64,000 nt of DNA from Sphingomonas folli (GTDB taxonomy: Bacteria > Pseudomonadota > Alphaproteobacteria > Sphingomonadales > Sphingomonadaceae), in assembly GCF_019429525.1 (NCBI RefSeq), contig NZ_JAHXZL010000006.1, positions 186,001 to 250,000 of the forward strand, read 5' to 3'. Positions 28,979-36,343 of the stretch are shown piece after piece. The translations under genes and the position numbers were made by a program. The stretch's first letter is position 1, and the number at the start of each line of letters is the position of its first letter. Under the pieces are notes generated by a model. That model was not told the origin of the DNA and did no database searches. It saw only the letters and a program-made list of their open reading frames with translations.

Positions 28979-29557
28979 TCAGCCGCCGAAATTGACGGTG
29001 GGGGCCTGCTCGGCACCGGGGCTCGTCGCCTGGAACGGGACGAGCGGCTTGGCGCCGTAGAAGATCTTGGCGCCGACCGCGTCGGGGAAGGTGCGGATGC
29101 GCGTGTTATAGTCCTGCACCGCCTGGTTGTAGTCGCGGCGCGCGATGGTGATGCGGTTCTCGGTTCCTTCCAGCTGCGACTGGAGCGAGAGGAAGTTCTG
29201 GTTCGACTTGAGGTCGGGATAGGCCTCCTGCAGCCGCTGCAGCGACAGCGTCACCGCGTTCTGCGCGGCGGCGTAGCGCTGCACCGCGGCGGGGTCGCTG
29301 AGCTGGTCGCCGCTCACCTGCACGCGATTGGCCGAGGCGCGCGCCTCGGTGACGCGGGTGAGCACGTCCGATTCCTGCTTGGCATAGCCCTTCACCGTCG
29401 CGACGAGATTGGGGATCAGGTCGGCGCGGCGCTGATACTCGTTCTGCACGTCGGCCCAGCGCGCCTTGGCATTCTCCTCGGCGGTGGGGACGCTGTTCAC
29501 GCCGCAGGCGGCGAGCGGCAGGGCCATCACGAGCGCGGCGGCACGACGGTGCATCAT
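28979..29557 (-). CDS. LemA family lipoprotein
   Basis: The 192-residue protein has a lipoprotein signal (AAALVMALPLAACGV) and the four-helix LemA domain: WADVQNEYQRRADLIPNLVATVKGYA (in parts: NEYQRRADLIPNLV), AVTLSLQRLQEAYPDLKSNQ and RRDYNQAVQDYNTRIRTFP, ending GAKIFYGAKPLVPFQA. LemA proteins are envelope proteins with a helical, mostly extracytoplasmic domain. GGGGAG lies six bases before the MMHRR start. It heads the lemA-TPM-TPM unit, with a possible EcfG promoter upstream. Confidence 0.92.
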   Translation of the reverse strand: MMHRRAAALVMALPLAACGVNSVPTAEENAKARWADVQNEYQRRADLIPNLVATVKGYAKQESDVLTRVTEARASANRVQVSGDQLSDPAAVQRYAAAQNAVTLSLQRLQEAYPDLKSNQNFLSLQSQLEGTENRITIARRDYNQAVQDYNTRIRTFPDAVGAKIFYGAKPLVPFQATSPGAEQAPTVNFGG

Positions 29558-29598
29558 GTTGAACTCCCCTCTGTTCCGGCGAACCATACGCCCGCGCC

Positions 29599-29624
29599 AA
29601 CGCGGGCACAGGGGTAAAAGTTAC
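29599..29624 (-). promoter_or_regulatory. Candidate EcfG-type promoter before lemA
   Basis: Read on the minus strand, GTAAC (29624-29620), 17 bases, then CGTT (29602-29599) differs by one base from GGAAC-N17-CGTT. The -10 element is about 40 bases upstream of the lemA start. Weak evidence alone. Confidence 0.3.
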
Positions 29625-29652
29625 CAGGGGAGTAACGATCTTCTCGCCGCGG

Positions 29653-30048
29653 TCAGCCCGTGCCGGCGGCGCGCGGGGCGGTCGGCCAGCGCGCGCGCTC
29701 CTCGAGCAGGCGAGTCACCGCGTCCATGTTCGCGCTGCCCCACTCGCACAGTGGCGCCAGCGCGGCGGCGAGGCCGTGGCCCAGCGGCGTCAGCGTGTAA
29801 TCGACGCGCGGCGGCACCTCCCGATAGTCGCGGCGCGTGACGATGCCGTCGGCCTCCAGCTCCTTCAGCTGCTGGATCAGCACCTTGTCACTCACGCCGC
29901 GGACCGCGCGCTTGAGCGCGCCGTAGCGGTTCGGCCCCTGGATCAGGAAATAGATGATCAGCGGCTTCCACTTGCCCGCGATGACGCGGAGCGTGGCGTC
30001 GAGCCCGCAGCTGAAGCCGGCGGCGGGTAGGTCTAGGGTATCGGTCAT
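29653..30048 (-). CDS. HxlR family transcriptional regulator
   Basis: The 131-residue winged-helix protein has the HxlR hallmarks: a Cys near the N terminus (GFSCGLDATLRVIAGKWKPL), then IIYFLIQGPNRYGALKRAV, the recognition helix GVSDKVLIQQLKELEADGIV and wing RRDYREVPPRVDYTLTPLG. The Cys could sense electrophiles, as in YodB. It is divergent from an SDR oxidoreductase gene, the usual target arrangement, with a dyad between them. Confidence 0.9.
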   Translation of the reverse strand: MTDTLDLPAAGFSCGLDATLRVIAGKWKPLIIYFLIQGPNRYGALKRAVRGVSDKVLIQQLKELEADGIVTRRDYREVPPRVDYTLTPLGHGLAAALAPLCEWGSANMDAVTRLLEERARWPTAPRAAGTG

Positions 30049-30054
30049 TTCCTG

Positions 30055-30076
30055 GTACTTACCAAAAGGTGCATAC
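30055..30076. promoter_or_regulatory. Candidate HxlR operator
   Basis: GTACTTACC-AAAA-GGTGCATAC is an imperfect dyad (six of nine pairs) in the gap between the divergent HxlR and SDR genes, close to the HxlR start. Its GTA-N3-ACC / GGT-N3-TAC frame resembles known HxlR-family sites. Confidence 0.4.
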
Positions 30077-30136
30077 TTGTCGACAGGTAGGCACGTCCTC
30101 AGCTCTGCGCCAGTTCGCAGAACGGAGCAGACGATC

Positions 30137-30871
30137 ATGAAGAGACTCGAGGGCAAGACCGCGGTGGTGACCGGCGGCGGGACGGGCATCGGCTTCGCCA
30201 CCGCCAGGCGCTTCGTCGAGGAGGGCGCGTTCGTCTACGTCACCGGGCGCCGGCAGGAGCCGCTGGAGCGGGCGGTGGAGGAGCTCGGTGCCAACGCGCG
30301 CGCGGTCCAGGGTTCGGTCTCCGACCTCGCCGACCTCGCGCGGCTGTTCGACCAGGTGAAGGCCGAGCGCGGCACGCTCGACGTGCTGTTCGCCAACGCC
30401 GGCCACGGCGACCTCGTCCCGCTCGGCCAGATCACCGAGGAACAATATCAGCGCACCTTCGACATCAACGTGAAGGGCGTCCTCTTCACGGTGCAGGCGG
30501 CGCTGCCGCTGATGCGCGCGGGCGGCTCGATCATCCTCACCGGCTCGACCACCGGGGCGATGGGCACGCCCGCGTTCAGCGTCTACAGCGCGACCAAGGC
30601 GGCGGTGCGCAACTTCGCGCGCAGCTGGGCGCAGGACCTGCGCGGCACCGGCATCCGCGTCAACGTGCTCTCGCCCGGGCCGACGCTGACCGAGCTGGCG
30701 CAGGAGGTCGTCGGCCGCGACGCGATGGTCGAGCTGGGCGCGAGCACGCCGATCGGCCGCGTCGGCCAGCCCGACGAGATCGCCGCGGTGGCGGCGTTCC
30801 TCGCCTCCTCGGACAGCAGCTTCCTCACCGGGGGCGAGGTCTTCGCCGACGGCGGGCTGGCGCAGGTGTGA
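30137..30871 (+). CDS. Classical SDR-family oxidoreductase
   Basis: The 244-residue protein carries the NAD(P) motif TAVVTGGGTGIGFATARR, the structural NAG motif (LFANAGHGDL), Ser in ILTGSTTGAMG and the catalytic YxxxK in FSVYSATKAAVRNFARSW. The C-terminal end (FLTGGEVFADGGLAQV) is typical. TGRR after the first strand-helix unit suggests NADPH preference. It is likely controlled by the divergent HxlR regulator and may detoxify a carbonyl or quinone compound; substrate not evident. Confidence 0.92.
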   Translation: MKRLEGKTAVVTGGGTGIGFATARRFVEEGAFVYVTGRRQEPLERAVEELGANARAVQGSVSDLADLARLFDQVKAERGTLDVLFANAGHGDLVPLGQITEEQYQRTFDINVKGVLFTVQAALPLMRAGGSIILTGSTTGAMGTPAFSVYSATKAAVRNFARSWAQDLRGTGIRVNVLSPGPTLTELAQEVVGRDAMVELGASTPIGRVGQPDEIAAVAAFLASSDSSFLTGGEVFADGGLAQV

Positions 30872-30930
30872 GCGCGCGCGGCGGAGCGGATCCACTGGAC
30901 CGCGCCGCCGAACAGCGGCAACCTCAGGGG

Positions 30931-31695
30931 ATGGAACCCGATTCCCGCCGAGACGCGCCGATGATCGAGCGCGCGCGCAGCGTCGCCGCCGGGTTCGCCG
31001 ACGTCGGCCTCACCCAGGCCGAGGAGCTGCTGCGCCGCGTCTCGCCCGAGGGCCGGGCGCAGGCGCGGCGCGAGCGCGAGGCGCGGGCGCGGCGGCGGCG
31101 TCGCGTGCTGGTGCGGCTCGCGCTCGCCGCCGCGGCGTCGCTGCTGACCTGGGCGCTGCTCGCGCTCGCGGTCGCGCCGGCGGTCGCGCTCGGAGTCGCC
31201 GCGGCGCTGATGCTGCTGCTGACCATCCTCGTCCTCCTCCGCGCGGCGCCGCGCGCGCCGGGCCGTGAGGCGCTGGCGGGCGCGACGCTGCCCGATCTCG
31301 CCGCCGAGGCCGCTTTGTGGCTCGCCGCGCAGCGCCGCGGCCTGCCCGCGCCCGCGCTGCGGCTGAGCGAGACGATGGCGCAGCGGCTCGAGGCGCTCGC
31401 GCCGCGGCTCGCGCAGCTCGACCCGCGGAGCCCCGCCGCGGCGCAGGTGCGCGCGCTGCTGGCGGTCGAGCTGCCCGACCTGGTCGAGGGCTGGCGCGCG
31501 GTGCCGATCTCGCTGCGCGGCGCCGCGCGGGACGGCGGCGCCGCGCCCGACGCCCTGCTCGAGAACGGCCTGCGGCTGATCGACGGCGAGATCGCGCGAG
31601 TCGACCAGGCGCTGGGCCGCGGCGCGGTCGACGGCATCGCGGTGCGCGGCCGCTATCTCGAGCTGAAATACGACGCCGACGGCGAGTTGGGCTGA
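30931..31695 (+). CDS. Hypothetical two-helix membrane protein
   Basis: The 254-residue product starts with a polar segment, has a very basic stretch (REREARARRRRR), then two adjacent membrane helices (about residues 60-100) and a soluble Ala/Leu-rich domain of about 150 residues ending RYLELKYDADGELG. No family motif is recognised. ATG 30931 (MEPDSRRDAP) is chosen for AGGGG upstream; ATG 30961 is an alternative. It is convergent with the amyloid-like operon. Confidence 0.65.
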   Translation: MEPDSRRDAPMIERARSVAAGFADVGLTQAEELLRRVSPEGRAQARREREARARRRRRVLVRLALAAAASLLTWALLALAVAPAVALGVAAALMLLLTILVLLRAAPRAPGREALAGATLPDLAAEAALWLAAQRRGLPAPALRLSETMAQRLEALAPRLAQLDPRSPAAAQVRALLAVELPDLVEGWRAVPISLRGAARDGGAAPDALLENGLRLIDGEIARVDQALGRGAVDGIAVRGRYLELKYDADGELG

Positions 31696-31710
31696 GCCGC
31701 CGCCGCCCGC

Positions 31711-33051
31711 TCAGCCCCCGGTCAGCAGCACCACCGGCACGCGCAGCACCGTGCGCAGGTCGGTCGCGTCCTCGGTCGCGCCCACCTCGACCGACCAGTT
31801 GAGGCTGGCGCGATCGGTCACGCGATAGGTCACGCCGAACAGAAAGCGCCCGATCTGCAGGTCGCGCGAGATCGTCTCGCGCTCGCCGGGCCAGGCCGCG
31901 GTGGGCTCGATCAGCATGGTGCGGGTGCGCGTGCCGAACGCCCAGGTGTGCGCGTAGCCGAAGTTCACCGTGGTGCGCTGGTTGAGCGAGATGCCGATCC
32001 CCGCCGAGCCCGAGATCGCGTCGCCCGGGTCGACATAGGTGATCACCACCGGCGGGATCCGCGTGTCGACGTCGCGCGGCAGGTTGAAGGTGTAGCCGAG
32101 CGTGCCGAACAGCACGACCGGGTCGCTCGGCAGGATCGCGGTGACGCTCGGCGCGATGCCCCAGAAGCCCGCCCCCGTCGCGGCGCGGGTCGGCCGGCCG
32201 AGATCGTCGCGGCGGATCGCGAAGGGGTTGCTGCCGGTCGGCAGCACGCCCTGGAGGTTGCCGATCAGATAGGGCCGGCCGTTGCCGCCGCTGAGCAGCT
32301 GGTAGCGCGCGGTCAGCTCGATGTCGCCGATCCCGGTCCCCTTGACCGAGCTGTCGATCGTCGCGGCCTGGTCGTTGTTGGTGCTGCCCGCGATCGGCGC
32401 GATGATCGAGGCGTCGGCGCGGTGGATGAAAGGCGCGCGCACGCCCAGCTCGAACCGGTCGGTCAGGCCGTAGCGCAGCGCCGCCGAGGCGGTGAGCACG
32501 TCCTGGCGGCTCTCGTTGATGTCGAACACGCCCACCAGCACCGCCTCGACCAGCTCGACCCCGCGGAACACCGCGCGGCTGCGGTCGGCGCGCGCGTAAT
32601 CGACCTGCAGCTCGCCGGTGAGCTGGCCCTTGCGCGTCACCACGCTCGCCTGGCTGTCGAGCACCGCGAGCTGGATCGGCTGGTCGGCGTCCTCGGGCGC
32701 CTGGCCGACGCGCTCGAGCGGGGGCTGAAGCACGCCCGCCGGGTCGCCCGGGGTACCGGGCGCCGCGCCCTGCGCCGCGCTGATCGCGGGCGCGCGCGGC
32801 GGCGCCGCGGCGAGCTGCGGCAGCGGCGCCGCCTCGGCGCGCGCGACCGACTGCGCCTGCGAGTCGACGCGACGGCGCAGCTCGGCCAGCTCGGCCGCTT
32901 GCGCGTCGAGCCGGGCGCGCTGCGCCTCGATCAGCCGCAGCGCCTGGTCGAGCTGGCGCTGCATCGAGGCGCGGCGGCGCGGCGTTTGCGCCTCGGCGGC
33001 GGGGGCGGTGAGGGTCGAGGCGGCGAGGAGCGCGAGCGCGACTCGCCGCAT
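31711..33051 (-). CDS. Outer-membrane beta-barrel with coiled-coil N terminus, FapF-like exporter
   Basis: The 446-residue protein has a signal peptide (MRRVALALLAASTLTAPAAEA), a coiled coil at about residues 28-68 (RQLDQALRLIEAQRARLDAQ onward), a Pro/Ala linker and then a barrel-like domain of alternating strands ([63 protein letters not shown]). Coiled-coil trimer plus C-terminal barrel is the layout of Pseudomonas FapF, which exports amyloid subunits. It is the last gene of the operon; GAGGG lies seven bases before ATG 33051, which overlaps the previous stop. A GTG three bases earlier is the alternative. Similarity to FapF is architectural; I could not align it. Confidence 0.75.
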   Translation of the reverse strand: MRRVALALLAASTLTAPAAEAQTPRRRASMQRQLDQALRLIEAQRARLDAQAAELAELRRRVDSQAQSVARAEAAPLPQLAAAPPRAPAISAAQGAAPGTPGDPAGVLQPPLERVGQAPEDADQPIQLAVLDSQASVVTRKGQLTGELQVDYARADRSRAVFRGVELVEAVLVGVFDINESRQDVLTASAALRYGLTDRFELGVRAPFIHRADASIIAPIAGSTNNDQAATIDSSVKGTGIGDIELTARYQLLSGGNGRPYLIGNLQGVLPTGSNPFAIRRDDLGRPTRAATGAGFWGIAPSVTAILPSDPVVLFGTLGYTFNLPRDVDTRIPPVVITYVDPGDAISGSAGIGISLNQRTTVNFGYAHTWAFGTRTRTMLIEPTAAWPGERETISRDLQIGRFLFGVTYRVTDRASLNWSVEVGATEDATDLRTVLRVPVVLLTGG

Positions 33052-33737
33052 CACTGCGCCCTCATCGCGGTGGCGGCACCCGCGACCTCGCCGACGCGCA
33101 GCAGCGCCGAGCCGGCGAGCAGCTCCGCCCCCGCCGCGCCCAGGTCGATCGCGACGCTGGTCTGCGTGTCGATCGTGCGATCGCTGCCCGAGTTCGCGAT
33201 CGCGCTGCCGAAGACATGGCCCGCGAGATGGGTCACCGTGAGATCGCTGCCGCTCAGTTCCACCGTCCGTGTGCCCCCCTGCTGACCCTGCGTGATCACG
33301 CCATGGTCGGTCATCCCGCCCGCGATCGCCTCCAGCCCCGCCGGCACTCCCGCCGCCGCGGCACCGCCCGCGCCCACGCCGACCGCCGGCGCGCTCGCCG
33401 CGGGCGTGACCTGGAGACCGCCGCGCGAGTCGTAGCTGACGGTCGGCGCGCGCGTCGCCGCCGCGGCGCCCGCCACCGCCGGCGCGGCGGCGACCGTGAC
33501 GCCCGCGCGCGGGGCGTAGACGGTCAGCGTCGGCGCGCCCTGGCTCGCCTGGAAGACGGTGCGCAGCACGACGGCGCCGTCGACCGCGGTCTGCGTCTGC
33601 ACCGTCAGCGCGACGTCGATCCCGCCCGGCAGCATGAAGCCGCCGCGCTCGTCCGCCAGCGTCGCGTCGGGCACGGGCGCCAGCGCGCCGAACAGCGCCT
33701 GGCCGAGCCCCAGCAGCATCAGCGCCGCGCCGCTCAC
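33051..33737 (-). CDS. Exported protein of the amyloid-like operon, unknown family
   Basis: The 228-residue product starts GTG (VSGAALMLLGLGQALFGALA), a short signal peptide, and continues with a beta-rich part (IDVALTVQTQTAVDGAVVLR, APTLTVYAPRAGVTV), an Ala/Gly-rich middle and a C-terminal VTHLAGHVFGSAIANSGSDR, then TIDTQTSVAIDL. It has no cysteine, unlike Pseudomonas FapE, whose place in the operon it takes. Start and stop both overlap its neighbours (GTGA and TGATG), so it is tightly coupled to the C39 peptidase and the barrel. Possible minor subunit or assembly factor; this is inference. Confidence 0.7.
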   Translation of the reverse strand: MSGAALMLLGLGQALFGALAPVPDATLADERGGFMLPGGIDVALTVQTQTAVDGAVVLRTVFQASQGAPTLTVYAPRAGVTVAAAPAVAGAAAATRAPTVSYDSRGGLQVTPAASAPAVGVGAGGAAAAGVPAGLEAIAGGMTDHGVITQGQQGGTRTVELSGSDLTVTHLAGHVFGSAIANSGSDRTIDTQTSVAIDLGAAGAELLAGSALLRVGEVAGAATAMRAQ

Positions 33738-34462
33738 GATATGTCGCCGTAGGACGGCGCGGTGATCGACAGCGCCTGCTGGCTGACCGGGTCCGAGAAG
33801 CGGCCGCCGATCGGCGCGCGCGCGTAGGCGAGCCACTGCGCGTCGCGGTTGAAGCGCGACTTGGCGAGCGGCTGGTCGTCGGCGAGGACGAAGTAGATGC
33901 CGTTCCAGGCGCGCTCGAAGTCGGCGCGCGGCATCACGTTGACCCCGCTCGACGGGTCGCCGAGCAGCACCTCGCGCGCGCTGACGCCCTTCACCACGAC
34001 GAAATGGCGGTACTGGCGGATCGCGATCAGCGCGATGCCGGGCACGCCGGTCTGGCGCACCTTGTCGAGCGAGACCTTGTAGCCGTCGGCGCGCAGCCCC
34101 CTGCTCGCCAGCCAGCGCTTCATGTCGAGGAGCGAGAAGCCGAGCCGGCGGATCTGCTCCTGGTCGCCGCGCAGCCACATGCCGCGGAACGCGAGGTCCT
34201 CGCGCACGTCGAAGTCGTAATGGTAGCGCAGCAGCGTCGCCAGCGCGGCGGAGCCGCAGCTGAAATCGTAGCGCTGGCGCACGATGCCTTCGAAGCGTCG
34301 CTCCGCCATCGAGCGGACCGCGACGCGATAGTCGCCGACCGGTCCCGCCCCCGCGCCGCCGACGAAGCGCGAGCCCGGCGCCACGTCGCCGGCGCAGGCC
34401 GCGGTCTGCGCGCCCAGCAGGGCGACCGCGAGCCAGGTCGAAGCGGGGACGGACCGGCTCAT
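33734..34462 (-). CDS. C39-type cysteine peptidase, FapD-like, exported
   Basis: The 242-residue protein has a signal peptide (STWLAVALLGAQTAACA) and a papain-like C39 domain with complete catalytic residues: Cys69 in RQRYDFSCGSAALATLL, His153 in RQYRHFVVVKGV and Asp169 in LLGDPSSGVN. There is no ABC transporter attached, so it is the stand-alone periplasmic form, as in FapD of the Pseudomonas amyloid operon. It should process or chaperone the exported subunits encoded upstream; the long subunit has a Gly-rich run (GGGGEGG) that could be a target. ATGA overlap with the small subunit gene. Confidence 0.88.
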   Translation of the reverse strand: MSRSVPASTWLAVALLGAQTAACAGDVAPGSRFVGGAGAGPVGDYRVAVRSMAERRFEGIVRQRYDFSCGSAALATLLRYHYDFDVREDLAFRGMWLRGDQEQIRRLGFSLLDMKRWLASRGLRADGYKVSLDKVRQTGVPGIALIAIRQYRHFVVVKGVSAREVLLGDPSSGVNVMPRADFERAWNGIYFVLADDQPLAKSRFNRDAQWLAYARAPIGGRFSDPVSQQALSITAPSYGDIS

Positions 34463-34833
34463 GGCGCCGGGGCGAGCGCGATCGTGACGTTCATCGCGGC
34501 GTTGATCGCCACGTTGTTGCCGGTGTTGACGCTGAGCACGGACAGGCCGGACATGTTCTGGAAGGCCTGGCCGTCGATCGTCGCGTCGCCGGTGCGGACA
34601 TTGTCGCCGACGCTGTTGTGCGCGACGCCCGCGTTCTGCTCGGCGAGCGCCGACTGGCGCGTGTCCTCGCGCCCGGCGATCAGCGCGAGCGTCGGCTCGT
34701 CGAGCGCGGCCGCGGCGAAAGGGGCGGCTGCGAAGGGGGGGGCGGCGGTCTGCGCGGTGGCGTCGCCGGCGCCGAGCGCGCCGGCCAGGATCAGCGGCGA
34801 TGCCCAGAGGCAGATCGGGATCAGGCGGGGCAT
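34459..34833 (-). CDS. Small exported protein sharing the C-terminal motif of the repeat protein
   Basis: The 124-residue product has a signal peptide (IPICLWASPLILAGALGAGD) and a C-terminal segment AFQNMSGLSVLSVNTGNNVA, ending INAAMNVTIALAPAP. The segment aligns with the C terminus of the long repeat protein encoded upstream (AFQNFAGMQALNQNTGVGAS, then QNASVSVAV). It lacks the repeats, so it may be the nucleator or minor subunit, comparable to FapB or CsgB. GAGGAG seven bases before ATG 34833 decides the start; a GTG six bases upstream is too close. 63 bases separate it from the repeat gene. Confidence 0.75.
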   Translation of the reverse strand: MPRLIPICLWASPLILAGALGAGDATAQTAAPPFAAAPFAAAALDEPTLALIAGREDTRQSALAEQNAGVAHNSVGDNVRTGDATIDGQAFQNMSGLSVLSVNTGNNVAINAAMNVTIALAPAP

Positions 34834-34896
34834 GGGCACGCTCCTCGTTACGAAGGAGGACCGGCGGCGGGGGCACCGCCGCCGGCCCAGGGGGTA

Positions 34897-36147
34897 TCAG
34901 AAGGTGACGTCGCCGGTGGTCACCGCGACCGAGACGCTCGCGTTCTGCGAGGCGCCCACGCCGGTGTTCTGGTTGAGCGCCTGCATGCCGGCGAAGTTCT
35001 GGAACGCGCTGCCGCTGTTGCTCAGCTGGTTGGCCGTGCCGGGCGTGCCGCCCTCACCGCCGCCGCCGAAGGTCACCGAGACGCCGGTGACGTAGCTCGA
35101 CAGCGTCGAGCTCGCGACCACCGCATTGTCGCCGAACACGTTGGCGTTGGACGCCGAGGCGGTCGCCGAGGTGCCCACCAGCGAGATCGAGTGATCCGAG
35201 CTGTCGTTGTTGCTGTTGCTCACCGAATTGTCGGTCGAGTTGTCGGAGCTGTCATTGTTGCTGTTGTTGACGGAATTGTCCGAATTGTCGGTCGTGGAGC
35301 TGTTCGAATTGTCGTTGGTCGAGCTGTTCGAATTGTCGGTCATCGAGTTGTCGGAATTTTCGGTGGTGGAGTTGTTCGACGCGTCGGTGGTGGTCGTCGT
35401 CGAGCTGTCGTTGTTGCTGTTGTTGGTCGAGCTGTTCGTGTTGTCCGTCGTCGAACTGTTCGAGTTGTCGGTGGTCGAGCGATCGGCGTTGTCCGTGGTC
35501 GAGTTGTTGGACGCGTCCGTCGTCGTCGTGGTCGTCGTCGACTTGTCGTTGTAGCTGTCGGCGGTGTTCGTCGAGTTGTTCGAGGAATCACTCGTCGAGT
35601 TGTTGGTGTTGTCGGTCGCGGTCGCGCTGTTGTTGGCGGCGACACGACCCGACGAGGCGGTGGCGTTCCCGCTGTCGCTGGTGGTGACCGAATTGTCGGT
35701 GGTCGAGTTGTCCGACGCGTCGGTGGTCGTCATCGAGTTGTTGGAGCTGTCCGACGTCGACGAATTATAGCTGTCGGCGGTGTTCGTCGAATTGTTCGAG
35801 CTGTCCGACGTGGTCATCGCGTTGTTCGAATAATCGTTGGTCGAGTTGTTCGAGCTGTCCGACGTGGTCACCGCATTGTTCGAATAGTCGTTGGTCGAGC
35901 TGTTCGAATTATCCGTCGTCGAGCTGTTCGAATTGTCGGTGGTCGAGTTGTTCGACCAATCGTTCGTCGAGCTGTTCGACCAGTCGTTGGTCGAGCTGTT
36001 CGAGCTGTCGGTCGACGCGGTCGAGCCCCCCGCGGCGGCGTTCTGCCCCGCGCTGGCGCCGCTGGTGGGATCGGCGGTCTGCGCCACCGCGGGGGCCGCG
36101 ATCAGCAGCGCGGCGACGGAGCAGGAGCGGAAGAATTGTGCTTTCAT
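34897..36147 (-). CDS. Exported Ser/Asn/Thr/Asp octapeptide-repeat protein, putative amyloid subunit
   Basis: The 416-residue protein has a signal peptide (FFRSCSVAALLIAAPAVAQ), a low-complexity domain at about 42-322 and a distinct C-terminal domain at 323-416. The repeat unit is eight residues, N-[SN]-S-T-[NT]-D-[WYN]-S, seen as NSSTNDWS, NNSTTDNS, NSSTTDNS and NNSTNDYS, with longer variants containing TTSDSS or TTTTTDAS. There is no Cys after the signal. The C-terminal domain has VTFGGGGEGG and AFQNFAGMQALNQNTGVGAS. It is first in the operon with GAGGA eight bases before ATG 36147. Asn/Ser/Thr-rich repeats, partners and export genes suggest a fibre or amyloid subunit like FapC; an unstructured acidic surface protein is the alternative. 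Confidence 0.78.
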   Translation of the reverse strand: MKAQFFRSCSVAALLIAAPAVAQTADPTSGASAGQNAAAGGSTASTDSSNSSTNDWSNSSTNDWSNNSTTDNSNSSTTDNSNSSTNDYSNNAVTTSDSSNNSTNDYSNNAMTTSDSSNNSTNTADSYNSSTSDSSNNSMTTTDASDNSTTDNSVTTSDSGNATASSGRVAANNSATATDNTNNSTSDSSNNSTNTADSYNDKSTTTTTTTDASNNSTTDNADRSTTDNSNSSTTDNTNSSTNNSNNDSSTTTTTDASNNSTTENSDNSMTDNSNSSTNDNSNSSTTDNSDNSVNNSNNDSSDNSTDNSVSNSNNDSSDHSISLVGTSATASASNANVFGDNAVVASSTLSSYVTGVSVTFGGGGEGGTPGTANQLSNSGSAFQNFAGMQALNQNTGVGASQNASVSVAVTTGDVTF

Positions 36148-36302
36148 GTCGGCGTTCCTCGCTATCACGTGATCGCCACGCCCCCTGTTGACCGCGCGAC
36201 GTCGCCGTCGTCGGAGGAGCGGTGCGGCACCGTATCCTCGGTACACCTCGGGTATGCGGACTCCGCTGGCGCTTCTCTGCCCCGACATAAGTGATTCCCT
36301 TG

Positions 36303-36339
36303 CCCTCGTTCGGGGAAAGCCGCTCCCCTCGTTCAGGGG
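36303..36339. promoter_or_regulatory. Two tandem dyads upstream of the amyloid-like operon
   Basis: CCCTCGTTCGGGG (36303-36315) and CCCCTCGTTCAGGGG (36325-36339) share CCTCGTTC with an offset of 23 bases, about two helical turns. They lie in the 196-base gap between the LuxR-type gene and the repeat-protein gene. They could be regulator sites or short terminator stems for the regulator gene. Confidence 0.45.
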
Positions 36340-36343
36340 GTGT

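Noticed and set aside
35182..36024. The periodic DNA considered as a CRISPR or non-coding satellite array
   Set aside because: The period is 24 bases with codon-level variation and no unique spacers. It encodes an in-frame exported protein.
34618..36294. Plus-strand 558-codon Val/Arg/Gly-rich frame and short Leu/Glu/Val-rich frames opposite the repeat protein
   Set aside because: They mirror the Ser/Asn/Thr/Asp repeat codons on the other strand. They lack signal peptides, and the minus-strand operon has matching starts, overlaps and ribosome sites.
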